A stretch of 33,355 nucleotides of DNA from Tardiphaga sp. (GCA_030147505.1 JASBVG010000076.1:1-33355), one strand, 5' to 3'; shown: positions 14,356 through 23,998, numbered from the stretch's first letter. Program-made: numbers and translations. The notes: generated by a model not told the origin, from the sequence alone.

Positions 14356-16731
14356 ATGGATTACTTCAAGCGCTTCAACTTCCTCTTCGCCATGCCGACT
14401 TTCGACGCCGACGATCTCGAAGGCGTACGCCTCAATCAGATCGTCGAGGAAATCGAGAAATCGGGCTTCGAGGTCGTCAAGGCGCGCAAGCTCGAAGACG
14501 CCGCCATCGCGGTGCAGACCGATGCCGCCATCGGCTGCATGGTCGTCGACTGGGGCAAGAAGGGCCTCGAGGGCAAGACCGCCGCGCTGATCAACCTGAT
14601 GCGCCGCCGCGGTCTTGATTTTCCGATCATGCTCCTGATCCGCCGCCAGCGCTTCGAGGACATTCCGGTCGAAGTGCTCGATTTCATCGACGGCTACATC
14701 TTCCTCTCTGAAGAAACCCCGCCATTCATCGCCAAGAACCTGATCAGCCGCCTCAAGCAATATGCCGAGACGCTGAAGACGCCGTTCTTCGGCGCGCTCG
14801 TGGACTATGCCGAGGAAGGCAACCAGCTCTGGACCTGTCCGGGCCACAATGGCGGCGTGTTCTACAGCCGCTCGCCGATCGGCCGCGTGTTCATGGAACA
14901 TCTCGGCGAAGCCGTGTTCCGCGACGACCTCGACAATTCGGTACTCGATCTTGGCGATCTCCTGACCCATGAAGGCCCCGCCCTCCAGGCCCAGAAGGAA
15001 GCCGCGCAGATATTTGGCGCGGAGAAGACCTATTTCGTCCTCAACGGCACCTCGACCTCCAACAAGGTGGCTCTGTCCGCGCTGGTCACCGACGGCGATC
15101 TCGTGCTGTTCGACCGCAACAACCACAAGGCCGCATTGCATGGCGCGCTGATGATCTCCGGCGGCACGCCGATCTATGTGCCGACCGTGCGCAATCCCTG
15201 GGGCCTGATCGGCCCAATGAACTGGGACTCGTTCAGCGAGAAAGCGCTGCGCGAGCGCATCCGCACCAATCCGCTGGTCACCGACAAGGACGCCTGGAAG
15301 CGCGAGCGTCCGTTCCGCGTCGCCGTGATCGAACAGTGCACTTATGACGGCACCATCTACAGCGCCGAGATGATCATCGCGCGCATCGGCCATCTCTGCG
15401 ATTACATCCTGTTCGACGAGGCCTGGGCGGGCTTCATGAAATTCCACCCGCTCTACGCCGGCCGCTTCGCCATGGGTCTGAAGGATCTCGGACCGGACTC
15501 GCCCGGCATCATCGCAACACAGTCGACACACAAGCAGCTCGCCAGCTTCTCGCAGGCATCGCAGATCCACATGAAGGATCGCCACATCCGCGGCCAGAAG
15601 CGCCGCGTCGAGCACCGCCGCTTCAACGAAAGCTTCATGCAGCACGCATCGACGTCACCGTTCTATCCGCTGTTCGCGTCGCTGGACGTCGGTGCGCAGA
15701 TGATGAAGGGACGTTCGGGTGAAGTGCTCTGGGACGATACGATCCGCCTCGGCATCGAGCTGCGTAAGAAGATGCGCGCGGTGCGCCGCGAATTCGAGGA
15801 AAAGGAACCCCGCCCGGAACGCCGCTGGTTCTTCGAGCCCTTCGTGCCCGAACGCGTCGAGATTCCGGATGTCGCGCAGGCCGGTGCGACCCACAGCGTG
15901 CCGTGGGAGAGCATCAGCACTGACCAGCTCGCCACCAATCCCGCCTTCTGGCAGCTCTCGCCAGATGCCAGGTGGCACGGCTTCCCGGATATGGAAGCCG
16001 GCTTCGCCATGACCGACCCGAACAAGCTGACGGTGCTGACGCCGGGCTTCGATCGCGCCACCGGTGGATATGCCGAACATGGCATTCCCGCGCCGGTTGT
16101 TGCGCAATATTTGCGCGAAAACCAGATCGTTCCGGAGAAAAACGACCTCAACTCGCTGCTCTTCCTGCTGACGCCGGGCGTCGAGGCCAGCAAGGCCGGC
16201 ACGCTGGTATCGGGCCTTGTGGCCTTCAAGAAATTCCATGACGAGAATGCCCTGCTCGAAGACGTCATTCCGGAATTCGCGCGCCGTCGCCCGGCCCGCT
16301 ATGCCGGCGTGCGCCTGCGCGACCTCTGCGCCGATATGCACAAGTTCTACCGCGCGGCGGATGTCAGCGGCCTGCAGGCCAAGCAGTTTCTGGACCAGCA
16401 TCTGCCGGAGATCGCGATGTCGCCGCACGATGCTGCGCGGCTGCTGGTGCGCAATGACGTCGATTATCTGCCGATCGACGAAATCGCCGGTCGCATCGCC
16501 ACCACGCCTTTCGTGGTCTACCCACCGGGCATCGCGACGATCGTGCCGGGCGAACGCCTGACGGAGCGCGCGCAGCCGATGATCGATTATCTCAAAATGT
16601 TCGAGACCTGCTTCAACACCTTCCCTGGCTTCGACGTCGAAATCCAGGGCGTCTATCGCAAGGTGGATGCGAGCGGACGGATCCGGCTCTACACTTACGT
16701 GGTTTCCCAAGAGCGGGATCCCCGGAAGTGA
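14356..16731 (+). CDS. Orn/Lys/Arg-type PLP decarboxylase
   Basis: A 791-residue fold-type I decarboxylase of the bacterial ornithine/lysine/arginine class; it should turn a basic amino acid into a diamine or agmatine. Residues 1-130 are the response-regulator-like wing domain. The PLP core follows, with CPGHNGG (161-167), phosphate-binding NGTSTSNK (230-237), FDEAWAGF (353-360) where Asp354 pairs with the cofactor nitrogen, and STHKQLASFSQ (390-400) where Lys393 is the Schiff-base lysine. The last 250 residues form the C-terminal domain with VYPPGIATIVPGE. At 791 residues it is somewhat longer than the roughly 710-755 of the E. coli enzymes. Which amino acid it uses cannot be told from sequence alone. 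Its stop overlaps the GNAT gene start (GTGA). Confidence 0.9.
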   Translation: MDYFKRFNFLFAMPTFDADDLEGVRLNQIVEEIEKSGFEVVKARKLEDAAIAVQTDAAIGCMVVDWGKKGLEGKTAALINLMRRRGLDFPIMLLIRRQRFEDIPVEVLDFIDGYIFLSEETPPFIAKNLISRLKQYAETLKTPFFGALVDYAEEGNQLWTCPGHNGGVFYSRSPIGRVFMEHLGEAVFRDDLDNSVLDLGDLLTHEGPALQAQKEAAQIFGAEKTYFVLNGTSTSNKVALSALVTDGDLVLFDRNNHKAALHGALMISGGTPIYVPTVRNPWGLIGPMNWDSFSEKALRERIRTNPLVTDKDAWKRERPFRVAVIEQCTYDGTIYSAEMIIARIGHLCDYILFDEAWAGFMKFHPLYAGRFAMGLKDLGPDSPGIIATQSTHKQLASFSQASQIHMKDRHIRGQKRRVEHRRFNESFMQHASTSPFYPLFASLDVGAQMMKGRSGEVLWDDTIRLGIELRKKMRAVRREFEEKEPRPERRWFFEPFVPERVEIPDVAQAGATHSVPWESISTDQLATNPAFWQLSPDARWHGFPDMEAGFAMTDPNKLTVLTPGFDRATGGYAEHGIPAPVVAQYLRENQIVPEKNDLNSLLFLLTPGVEASKAGTLVSGLVAFKKFHDENALLEDVIPEFARRRPARYAGVRLRDLCADMHKFYRAADVSGLQAKQFLDQHLPEIAMSPHDAARLLVRNDVDYLPIDEIAGRIATTPFVVYPPGIATIVPGERLTERAQPMIDYLKMFETCFNTFPGFDVEIQGVYRKVDASGRIRLYTYVVSQERDPRK

Positions 16732-17306
16732 GTTTGTGGGCAGAGACCGAAACACCCATCATCGTCCGGCCATCACGCGACAGCGACGTCGATGCCATGC
16801 TGGCGATCTATCGCCACCACATCCGCCAGGGCGTGGAGGAAGGCGTCAGCGATGCCGACGCCATGCAACCGGACGATCTGCGCGACCGCCGCAAGAACCT
16901 GAAGAACAAGCGCTTCCCGCATATCGTGGCGACCCGCGGCGGCGACGTGGTCGGCTACGCCTATGTGGTCCAGTTCCGCAAGCGGCCGGCCTACCGCTAC
17001 GCCGTGAAGCACTCGATCTATGTGCATCACGAGCATACCGGCAAAGGTGTCGGCGCCAAGCTGCTGCGCGAACTCATCGACGTCTGCGCCGCCGCCGGCT
17101 TCCGCCAGATCATCGGCTATATCGACGCCGACAATGTCGCCTCGCTCGGCCTGCACGACCACTTCGGTTTCGCCCGCGTCGGCGTGCTGCCCGGCGTCGC
17201 CTATCGCTCCGGCCGCTGGGCCGACACAGTGATGGTGCAGCGCTCGCTGGCCTCCGGCGCGACCACGCCGCCACCGCCGATGCCCCTCTCCGAGCGAGTT
17301 CTCTGA
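16728..17306 (+). CDS. GNAT acetyltransferase, Pat-like
   Basis: A 192-residue GCN5-related N-acetyltransferase resembling the phosphinothricin-acetyltransferase branch. It begins IIVRPSRDSDVDAMLAIYRHHI (11-32), has VVGYAYVVQFRKRPAYRYAVKHSIYV (74-99), the acetyl-CoA-binding HTGKGVGAKLLREL (103-116), and the terminal IDADNVASLGLHDHFGFARVG strand-helix (fragments). These enzymes acetylate small amines or amino acids in the cytosol. The GTG start at 16728 overlaps the decarboxylase stop by four bases, so it is translationally coupled and probably works in the same pathway. TTG 16734 is an alternative start. The true substrate is unknown. Confidence 0.88.
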   Translation: MSLWAETETPIIVRPSRDSDVDAMLAIYRHHIRQGVEEGVSDADAMQPDDLRDRRKNLKNKRFPHIVATRGGDVVGYAYVVQFRKRPAYRYAVKHSIYVHHEHTGKGVGAKLLRELIDVCAAAGFRQIIGYIDADNVASLGLHDHFGFARVGVLPGVAYRSGRWADTVMVQRSLASGATTPPPPMPLSERVL

Positions 17307-17576
17307 GTCAGTCCGGGCGCTCATAACCCACCGATAAAACGCATTTTTGGAGCGAAATTAGTCATTGCAGAACATGTATGGAACAGATAGTGTCCGTTCA
17401 TGATTTGTTTCGAGATTCTGTGGCTTAGTGAAATCGAGAGTGCCCAAACTCGTGACTGCCCTCGACTCGATGCCCTCAATTGATGGCCTGACCGACCATC
17501 GATTATGGGGTCCTGAAACACACGCGGCGGCCCGACGATTTTTCGTTGAAGGCCCGTCAACTGAGGATGGCTTCAG
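17307..17576 (+). promoter_or_regulatory. lexA promoter region and long leader
   Basis: This 270-bp gap holds the lexA operator and about 190 bp between the operator and the lexA start. Within it, 17478-17504 can form a 9-bp RNA stem (AATTGATGG with CCATCGATT, including one G-U pair). A 27-codon frame from 17400 to 17483 has no support. A TTGCAG / TAGTGT pair (17365, 17388) brackets the operator but is a weak match. Confidence 0.6.
17370..17384. promoter_or_regulatory. LexA (SOS) box, GAAC-N7-GAAC
   Basis: GAAC (17370-17373), seven bases, GAAC (17381-17384) is an exact match to the alphaproteobacterial LexA direct-repeat operator (GTTC-N7-GTTC on the other strand). It implies autoregulation of lexA. 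A near copy, GTTC-N7-GTTT, lies at 17396-17410 in the opposite orientation and could be a second, weaker site. Confidence 0.88.
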
Positions 17577-18287
17577 ATGCTCACGCGCAAGCAATATGAA
17601 CTGCTCCGTTTCATCGACCAGCGGCTGAAGGAAGCCGGTGTCCCGCCATCCTTCGACGAGATGAAGGATGCGCTCGATCTGCGCTCCAAATCCGGTATCC
17701 ATCGTCTCATTACGGCGCTGGAGGAACGCGGCTTCATCCGCCGCCTGCCGAACCGCGCCCGCGCCATCGAAGTCATCAAGCTGCCAGAGTTGAACACGGC
17801 TGCACCGGCCGGCCGCCGCGGCTTCACGCCGAGTGTGATCGAAGGCAATCTCGGCAAGAGTCGGCCGGCCCCCGCGCCTGTTGCAAGCGACGATGATGGC
17901 GGCCGCACCATCTCGGTGCCTGTCATGGGCCGTATCGCAGCCGGCACGCCCATCGAAGCGCTGCAGACCCGCAGCCATTCCATCAGCGTGCCGCAGGACA
18001 TGCTCGGCAGCGGCGAACATTACGCCCTCGAAGTGCGGGGCGATTCCATGCAGGACGCAGGCATTCTCGATGGCGACATGGCGCTGATCCAGAAGGCCGA
18101 CAGCGCTGATACCGGCGACATCGTCGTCGCGCTGATCGACGATGAGGAAGCCACCCTCAAGCGCTTCCGCCGCCGCGGCGCATCGATCGCGCTGGAGCCG
18201 GCCAACACCGCCTATGAGGTCCGAATCCTGCCGCCCAACCGTGTCCGCATCCAGGGCAAGCTCACCGGCCTCTATCGCCGCTACTGA
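17577..18287 (+). CDS. lexA: SOS repressor LexA
   Basis: LexA represses DNA-damage genes and cuts itself when RecA is activated. The 236-residue protein has the N-terminal winged helix ([21 protein letters not shown], then [31 protein letters not shown]), a linker that is longer than in E. coli (about 65-110), the self-cleavage Ala122-Gly123 in GRIAAGTP, and the catalytic pair Ser157 (RGDSM) and Lys195 (ATLKRF). GAGG stands nine bases before the ATG. It follows moeA and the decarboxylase pair and is convergent with comEC, as in relatives. Confidence 0.97.
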   Translation: MLTRKQYELLRFIDQRLKEAGVPPSFDEMKDALDLRSKSGIHRLITALEERGFIRRLPNRARAIEVIKLPELNTAAPAGRRGFTPSVIEGNLGKSRPAPAPVASDDDGGRTISVPVMGRIAAGTPIEALQTRSHSISVPQDMLGSGEHYALEVRGDSMQDAGILDGDMALIQKADSADTGDIVVALIDDEEATLKRFRRRGASIALEPANTAYEVRILPPNRVRIQGKLTGLYRRY

Positions 18288-18305
18288 TTGCGCAATTCTC
18301 TGAAG

Positions 18306-18349
18306 GCAAGATCTGGTCCGAAAGCCGGCATCTGCTTTCGGGATCATGC
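18306..18349. repeat. Rhizobiales-type palindromic repeat / terminator
   Basis: Between the convergent lexA and comEC genes lies a 44-bp two-tier palindrome. The inner stem is perfect (CCGAAAGC 18318-18325 and GCTTTCGG 18334-18341, loop of eight). The outer stem (GCAAGATC 18306-18313 and GATCATGC 18342-18349) pairs at seven of eight positions, with a TGGT bulge on the left. From memory it follows the wording of a very common dispersed palindrome in Rhizobiales genomes that ends in GGGATCATGC. It has no U-tract but probably serves as a shared transcription end. Confidence 0.75.
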
Positions 18350-20629
18350 TCAATCGTCCGGCGCGAGATCCGTCTCCGCCGGCGTCGCATCGACCGGCCG
18401 GGATCGCGAACGGTCGGTCGATGCTCCTTCTTCCGAAGTTTTGGTGAGGCCGCGCGCCCAGGGACGGTCAAGGCCGCGGGCTCGTACGGCGTCAACCACG
18501 AAGCCATCGCCGATACGGCGCAAGCTCGTTGCCCCCTGACCTTGCAGCATCTTCCGATCAATCACCATCGCCCGGCAATCGGCCGGCGGCTGCTTCGCCG
18601 TCACCATCACCGCGGCGCGATCGCAGTCGTCACCGAGCGCATCCGTTTGCAGGGTCATGGCGATCAAGGCTCCGTCACCGAGCGCCGTCACACAGCCCGA
18701 CGGATCGCACGACACCCCATTACCGAGCGACACGTCGGCTGGCTGCCGCGTATCTGCATCCGCACCCAGCCATTCCTTGATCAGAAACGCATCCTTGCCG
18801 CTGCGCATGACGTGCAGCCGGCCATCGCGACCGCGCACCGCGACGCTCTGGCCATCACCGGCGATCAGAATATCAGGCTGCTTCGTCGCTACAGCCCAGA
18901 TGGTCGCAACCGCCAGAGCAACGACACCCGCATAACGCAGCGGTGTGCGCAACAATGAGAGCACAACGATGCCAAGGCTGGCAGTGATCAGCGGTCCCGT
19001 TCCGAAGGCCGGCACACGGCCGATCGCGCCCGGCAGCGACGCGACCCATTTGGACACGAAGATCATCCACTGCAGACCAAACTCCATGATGTGCCAGAAA
19101 ACACTGTCGAAACCGAACGGGATAGCGACAAGCCCGAGCAGTCCCGCCGGCATCACCAGGGCCGACACCACGGGCATTGCCAGCAGATTGGCGATGATGC
19201 CGTAGGGCGTGATGCGGTGAAAATGATAGGCCGCGTAAGGCATCGTCGCCAGGCCGGCGACCAGCGAGGCCAACAGCAGCAATGCAAGTTCGCGCCCGCC
19301 CCACAACGCAATGCGCGCCGTCGTCGAACTTTCCGACGTCGCGAACAGTGCCGGCATTCCGATCTGCACCAGCGCAACGAGACCAAGTGTCGCCGCAAAT
19401 GACATCTGGAAGCTGGGATGCACCAGCGCCTCGGGCATGATGATCAGTACGACCAGCGCCGCGATTGCCAATGTGCGAAAAGTAACGGCGCGGCGATCGA
19501 CCATGATGGCGATCAGCACCACTGCCGTCATGATGAAGGATCGCTGCGTCGCGACCTCCGCGCCGGATAGCAACAGATAGAACAGCGCGGCCACGAGCGC
19601 TGCAGCCGCGGCGACTTTCTTGATCGGATACGTCACCGTCAGCACCGGGACGAGTGCCAGCAGCGCACGGACCACAAAAAATGCAACGCCGGCGACGACT
19701 GCCATGTGATAGCCGGAAATCGACAGCACATGGCCCAGACCGGAAATGAACATGGCGTCGTTGACATCGGACGAGATCGCATCTCGTCGCCCTGTCAGCA
19801 GCGCCGTAGCGATGGCACGAGTATCTCCGGATAGCGATGCGCGGATGCACGCATCGATGGCATCGCGCATACCCTGCATGGTCGCCGTATATTGCAGATG
19901 GCGAGATGGCGGCGTCGGCGGATCGACCTTCTTGATCGATCCTGTGACAAAGCCCGAAGCGCCGATCCCCTGGAAATATAGATCCCGCGCGAAGTCATAG
20001 CCACCCGGCCTGAGCGGTGCGAGCGGCGGCTGCAGCCGCGCTTTGAGTTCAACGAAACTGCCGACCGCAGGCGCCGTCCCCTTCTTCACGGACAACCGCA
20101 CACGCGTCAGCCTGATCGCATCCCGCGGCGTCTCCATCGTCGCAACGCGCAGAACGAAACGATCGCTGCGTTCGCGCTCCTCGCGGGTCTCCACAAAGCC
20201 CGTCAGCGCAACGCCGAACAACGGCTTCGCTAATACCTCATGCGCAATGCGCGTACTCTTCCACGTCGCGGCCGCAAAGCCCGCAGCCATGGCGGCTGCG
20301 AGGAGCATATAAGGAAGTGCAGAGGATCGTCGCAGCAATATCACCGCTGCTGTAAACAGGCTGGCCGCGAGAGCCGCCACCCACGCAACGGGCTCACGCT
20401 CGGCAGTAAAGTACAGCGCGATGCCAGCGCCAAAGGCCACCGGTACCCATGGCAACAGGCGCCCAGGACCGGCCTCGGCCTGCGCCCAGGCCCGCAGCCG
20501 GTCGAACGGCAATGTCCAGGAGCGATGGGATGCCGGAGAGACGGCAGACACGCGCGGCGGCCATGTGACCGCCCTCGCCTGATTGCGCTGCCGTCCCCCG
20601 CTTTGCGCCATGAGCCGCCCGCTCGCCAC
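18350..20629 (-). CDS. comEC: ComEC/Rec2-family DNA uptake channel
   Basis: A 759-residue polytopic inner-membrane protein of the ComEC/Rec2 family, which passes single-stranded DNA into the cell during transformation. After a basic, non-membrane N-terminus (1-55), helices surround a DUF4131-like OB-fold region (about 135-235). The competence domain begins near 270 and contains the signature SGLGHVLSISGYH (296-308), followed by about eight helices to residue 580. The C-terminal soluble part (585-759, starting DILIAGDGQSVAVRG) lacks the HxHxDH metal motif of the classic ComEC beta-lactamase-like domain. I chose GTG 20629 because AAGGG lies five bases upstream; ATG 20611 is the alternative. Downstream of glnS on the same strand, 80 bp away. 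Confidence 0.9.
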   Translation of the reverse strand: MASGRLMAQSGGRQRNQARAVTWPPRVSAVSPASHRSWTLPFDRLRAWAQAEAGPGRLLPWVPVAFGAGIALYFTAEREPVAWVAALAASLFTAAVILLRRSSALPYMLLAAAMAAGFAAATWKSTRIAHEVLAKPLFGVALTGFVETREERERSDRFVLRVATMETPRDAIRLTRVRLSVKKGTAPAVGSFVELKARLQPPLAPLRPGGYDFARDLYFQGIGASGFVTGSIKKVDPPTPPSRHLQYTATMQGMRDAIDACIRASLSGDTRAIATALLTGRRDAISSDVNDAMFISGLGHVLSISGYHMAVVAGVAFFVVRALLALVPVLTVTYPIKKVAAAAALVAALFYLLLSGAEVATQRSFIMTAVVLIAIMVDRRAVTFRTLAIAALVVLIIMPEALVHPSFQMSFAATLGLVALVQIGMPALFATSESSTTARIALWGGRELALLLLASLVAGLATMPYAAYHFHRITPYGIIANLLAMPVVSALVMPAGLLGLVAIPFGFDSVFWHIMEFGLQWMIFVSKWVASLPGAIGRVPAFGTGPLITASLGIVVLSLLRTPLRYAGVVALAVATIWAVATKQPDILIAGDGQSVAVRGRDGRLHVMRSGKDAFLIKEWLGADADTRQPADVSLGNGVSCDPSGCVTALGDGALIAMTLQTDALGDDCDRAAVMVTAKQPPADCRAMVIDRKMLQGQGATSLRRIGDGFVVDAVRARGLDRPWARGLTKTSEEGASTDRSRSRPVDATPAETDLAPDD

Positions 20630-20690
20630 GCTTGCCCTTCCCGAATGCTATCGGAAGAACGACGCGCGGCTAGCGGAACGGATGCAGAAT

Positions 20691-20707
20691 GCGCGAACTA
20701 TTCGCGC
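20691..20707 (-). terminator. Hairpin just after glnS
   Basis: A perfect 7-bp stem with a 3-base loop (GCGCGAA and TTCGCGC) begins three bases beyond the glnS stop codon. It is followed by ATTCTG, so the U-tract is poor. It may be a weak terminator, or protect the 3' end while comEC is read from the same transcript. Confidence 0.4.
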
Positions 20708-20709
20708 GA

Positions 20710-22392
20710 TCAGGCTAGTTTTGCGTAGCTGTCGCGCAGACCCACGGTGCGGTTGAACACCGGCTTGCCTGGCGCGCTATCCTTGTCACGACAGAAATAG
20801 CCCTGCCGCTCGAACTGCATTGCGCCCTCAAAATTGTCGCTCGCCAGCGCCGGCTCCAGCATCGCGCCGTCCAGCACTTCCAGCGAATTCGGATTGAGCT
20901 GCGACGCGAAGTTAGCAGCCTCCGGCGTCGGCGTGGCGAACAGCTGCTCATAGACGCGCACCTCGGCGGGCACCGCATGTGCTGCGCTGACCCAGTGGAT
21001 CGTCGCCTTCACCTTGCGTCCGTCCGGCGCGTTGCCACCGCGGGTTTCGGGATCGTAGGTGCAGCGCAGTTCCACCACCTCGCCCTTGTCGTTCTTCACG
21101 ACATCCCTGCAGGTGATGAAGTAGCCGTAGCGCAGGCGCACCTCGCGGCCCGGCGCCATGCGGAAGAACTTCTTCGGCGGCTCCTCCATAAAGTCCTCGT
21201 GCTCGATATAGAGCTCGCGGCTGAATGGGATCTGGCGGGTGCCGAGCGACGCGTCGTCGGGATGATTGACCGCCTCGAGCTGCTCGACCTGCCCTTCCGG
21301 ATAATTCTCGATCACGACCTTCAGCGGCCGCAGCACGGCCATGCGGCGCGGCGCGGTACGGTTCAGCGTCTCGCGCACCGCGAAATCGAACATCGACAGA
21401 TCGACGGTGGAGTTCGCCTTGGCGACGCCGATGCGCTTGACAAATTCGCGCAGCGCTTCGGCAGGGATGCCGCGGCGCTGCAGGCCGGCCAGCGTCGGCA
21501 TGCGCGGATCGTCCCAGCCCGACACATGACCGCCGCGCACGAGCTCGGTGAGCACGCGCTTGGACAGCAGCGTGTAGGTCATGTTGAGGCGCGCGAATTC
21601 GTACTGATGCGGCCGCGACGGCACCGGCAGATTGTCCAGGCACCAATCGTAGAGCGGCCGGTGGTCCTCGAATTCCAGCGTGCAGATCGAATGCGTCACG
21701 TGCTCGATGGCATCCGACTGGCCATGAGCGAAGTCGTAGCTCGGATAGATCTTCCAGGCGTCGCCGGTGCGCGGATGATGCGCATGCAGGATGCGGTAGA
21801 TCACGGGATCGCGCAGATTGATATTGCCCGCGGCCATGTCGATCTTCGCGCGCAGCACGCGGGCGCCATTCGGAAATTCGCCGGCGCGCATGCGCGCAAA
21901 CAGGTCGAGGTTTTCCTCCACGCTGCGATCGCGGAACGGGCTGTTCTTGCCGGGCTCAGTTAGCGTGCCGCGAGCGAGCCGCATCTCGTCGGGCGACTGG
22001 TCGTCCACATAGGCCTTACCGGCGCGGATCAGGTACACGGCCCAGTCGTAGAGCTGCTCGAAATAATCCGAGGCGAAATGCAGGTTGCCCTCGCCCCAGT
22101 CGAAGCCGAGCCAGCGCACATCGCGCTCGATGGCGTCGATATATTCCTGCTCTTCCTTGGTCGGGTTGGTGTCGTCGAAACGCAGGTTGCAGTGCCCGCC
22201 GAACTCGGCGGCAACGCCAAAATTCAGGCAGATCGACTTGGCATGGCCGAGATGCAGGTAGCCGTTCGGTTCCGGCGGGAAGCGCGTCACGACGCTCTTG
22301 TGCTTGCCGGTCTCGAGGTCCGCTGCCACGATGTCGCGGATGAAATCGCGGCCGGCCTCGCTGGCGGTGTCCGCGGTCGATTCGTCTGTCAT
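20710..22392 (-). CDS. glnS: Glutaminyl-tRNA synthetase
   Basis: This enzyme charges tRNA-Gln with glutamine. The 560-residue class I synthetase is of normal length. It carries [16 protein letters not shown] (38-53, HIGH motif as HLGH), RFDDTNP (71-77), the [17 protein letters not shown] stretch (219-235) and LLSKR (275-279) in place of KMSKS, then a C-terminal anticodon-binding beta-barrel region (from about 340). ATG 22392 has AAAGG six bases upstream; the frame is open for another 11 codons. It is divergent from gltX across 178 bp. Many alphaproteobacteria lack GlnRS and make Gln-tRNA by transamidation, so its presence here is notable. Confidence 0.97.
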   Translation of the reverse strand: MTDESTADTASEAGRDFIRDIVAADLETGKHKSVVTRFPPEPNGYLHLGHAKSICLNFGVAAEFGGHCNLRFDDTNPTKEEQEYIDAIERDVRWLGFDWGEGNLHFASDYFEQLYDWAVYLIRAGKAYVDDQSPDEMRLARGTLTEPGKNSPFRDRSVEENLDLFARMRAGEFPNGARVLRAKIDMAAGNINLRDPVIYRILHAHHPRTGDAWKIYPSYDFAHGQSDAIEHVTHSICTLEFEDHRPLYDWCLDNLPVPSRPHQYEFARLNMTYTLLSKRVLTELVRGGHVSGWDDPRMPTLAGLQRRGIPAEALREFVKRIGVAKANSTVDLSMFDFAVRETLNRTAPRRMAVLRPLKVVIENYPEGQVEQLEAVNHPDDASLGTRQIPFSRELYIEHEDFMEEPPKKFFRMAPGREVRLRYGYFITCRDVVKNDKGEVVELRCTYDPETRGGNAPDGRKVKATIHWVSAAHAVPAEVRVYEQLFATPTPEAANFASQLNPNSLEVLDGAMLEPALASDNFEGAMQFERQGYFCRDKDSAPGKPVFNRTVGLRDSYAKLA

Positions 22393-22570
22393 TTGTCGCC
22401 TTTCAGATTGCGCCCTATGTGCCAAATCCGGGCCGTTCCGCCAAGGGGAGCCAGCTGTCGTCCGGTCCCGGTTCCGCCCCTGACTCGGTCGAGAATGCCC
22501 ATTGGGCAGTCGCCCAGCGGTGTGTTAAACGGCCGCGACGTCCCACCCGAACAGATCGACTTCGCCTGAC
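22393..22570. promoter_or_regulatory. Divergent glnS / gltX promoter region
   Basis: A 178-bp region serving two divergent synthetase genes. It contains a 5-bp hairpin (TGCCC-att-GGGCA, 22496-22508) but I could not assign promoter elements with confidence. Confidence 0.35.
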
Positions 22571-23998
22571 ATGACCGCACCCGTCGTTACCCGCTTCGCG
22601 CCCTCGCCGACCGGCTTCCTCCATATCGGCGGTGGCCGCACCGCGCTGTTCAATTGGCTGTACGCCAAAAAACACGGCGGCAAGATGCTGCTTCGGATCG
22701 AGGACACCGACCGCGAGCGCTCGACGGAAGCCGCCATCGACGCAATCATCGATGGCCTCAAATGGCTTGGCATCGAATGGGATGGCGACACCGTCTACCA
22801 GTTCGCCCGCGCCGCCCGGCACCGCGAGGTCGCCGAGCAGTTGCTGGCTGAAGGGAAGGCCTATTATTGCTACGCCTCGGCCGAGGAGCTGCAGGCGATG
22901 CGCGACGCCGCGCGCGCCGAGGGCCGCTCCAAGCTTTACAACGGCCTGTGGCGCGACCGGGATCCGTCCACACCAAAGCCGGACGTCAAGCCGACCATCC
23001 GCCTCAAGGCGCCGCTCACCGGCGAGACCGTGATCGAGGATCAGGTCCAGGGCCGCGTCGTCTGGCAGAACGAGAATCTCGACGACCTCGTGCTGCTGCG
23101 TGGTGACGGCACCCCGACCTATATGCTGGCGGTCGTGGTGGACGATCACGACATGGGCGTCACCCATGTGATCCGCGGCGACGACCACCTGATCAATGCC
23201 GCGCGCCAGAAGCAGATCTATGACGCGCTCGGTTGGGACGTGCCCAGCATGTCGCATATCCCGCTGATCCACGGACCGGACGGCTCGAAGCTTTCCAAGC
23301 GTCACGGTGCGCTCGGCGTCGATGCCTATCGCGCCATGGGGTATGTGCCGGCCGCCCTGCGGAATTATCTCGTCCGCCTCGGCTGGAGCCATGGCGACCA
23401 GGAGATCTTCACAACGCAGGAGATGATCGACGCTTTCGACCTGTCAGGCATCGGACGATCTGCCGCGCGGTTCGATTTCGCCAAGCTCGAAAGCATCAAC
23501 GGGCAATATATCCGCCACACCGACGATCAAGCTCTCGTGACCATGTTCGAGGGCATTCTCCCTTACGCCGAGGGCGGCGCCGGTATCCAGGCCAAGCTCA
23601 GCGATGCAACGCGCACGCAACTGCTGCGCGCCATGCCCGGCCTGAAAGAGCGCGCCAAGACTTTGCTCGAATTGGTCAAAGGCGCCGACTTCATCTTCGC
23701 CGACCGCCCGCTCGAGATCACCGAGCCCAAGGCTGTTGCCGTGCTGACGCCGGAGACGCGCGTGCTGCTCGGCAAATTACGCAGCGCGCTCGAAGCCGTC
23801 ACAGACTGGACAGCCGCCAATACCGAGGCCGCTGCCCGCGCCTTCGCGGAAGAAGCCGGCCTCAAGCTCGGCGGCGTCGCGCAGCCTCTGCGGGTGGCGC
23901 TTACCGGCAAGACCACATCGCCCGGCATTTTCGACGTGCTGGCGGTACTGGGACGGCAGGAATGCCTTGACCGATTGGCCGATCAGGCCTCCGTTTAG
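22571..23998 (+). CDS. gltX: Glutamyl-tRNA synthetase
   Basis: Charges tRNA-Glu with glutamate. The 475-residue class I enzyme has the HIGH region [22 protein letters not shown] (9-30), LRIEDTD (41-47), the [14 protein letters not shown] stretch (200-213) and the KLSKRHG loop (240-246). The C-terminal all-helical anticodon-binding domain follows from about 310. With glnS next door, this GluRS need not mischarge tRNA-Gln, but whether it is discriminating cannot be told from these motifs. gltA follows after 155 bp. Confidence 0.97.
   Translation: MTAPVVTRFAPSPTGFLHIGGGRTALFNWLYAKKHGGKMLLRIEDTDRERSTEAAIDAIIDGLKWLGIEWDGDTVYQFARAARHREVAEQLLAEGKAYYCYASAEELQAMRDAARAEGRSKLYNGLWRDRDPSTPKPDVKPTIRLKAPLTGETVIEDQVQGRVVWQNENLDDLVLLRGDGTPTYMLAVVVDDHDMGVTHVIRGDDHLINAARQKQIYDALGWDVPSMSHIPLIHGPDGSKLSKRHGALGVDAYRAMGYVPAALRNYLVRLGWSHGDQEIFTTQEMIDAFDLSGIGRSAARFDFAKLESINGQYIRHTDDQALVTMFEGILPYAEGGAGIQAKLSDATRTQLLRAMPGLKERAKTLLELVKGADFIFADRPLEITEPKAVAVLTPETRVLLGKLRSALEAVTDWTAANTEAAARAFAEEAGLKLGGVAQPLRVALTGKTTSPGIFDVLAVLGRQECLDRLADQASV

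Noticed and set aside
14272..15645. Minus-strand frame of 457 codons opposite the decarboxylase
   Set aside because: Shadow of the decarboxylase reading frame; repeated HVDLR-like composition and no protein features.
17400..17483. 27-residue frame in the lexA leader
   Set aside because: It starts inside the second, imperfect LexA box, has no ribosome-binding site and is not protein-like.
20637..20657. Inverted repeat CTTCC(C)GA / TCGGAAG upstream of comEC as a terminator
   Set aside because: The stem needs a bulge, has no U-tract and overlaps the likely comEC ribosome-binding site.
20977..21963. Plus-strand 328-codon frame opposite glnS
   Set aside because: Antisense shadow of glnS, with no ribosome-binding site and no recognised motif.
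22415..23392. Minus-strand 325-codon frame opposite gltX
   Set aside because: Antisense shadow of gltX; it would also overlap the shared promoter region.
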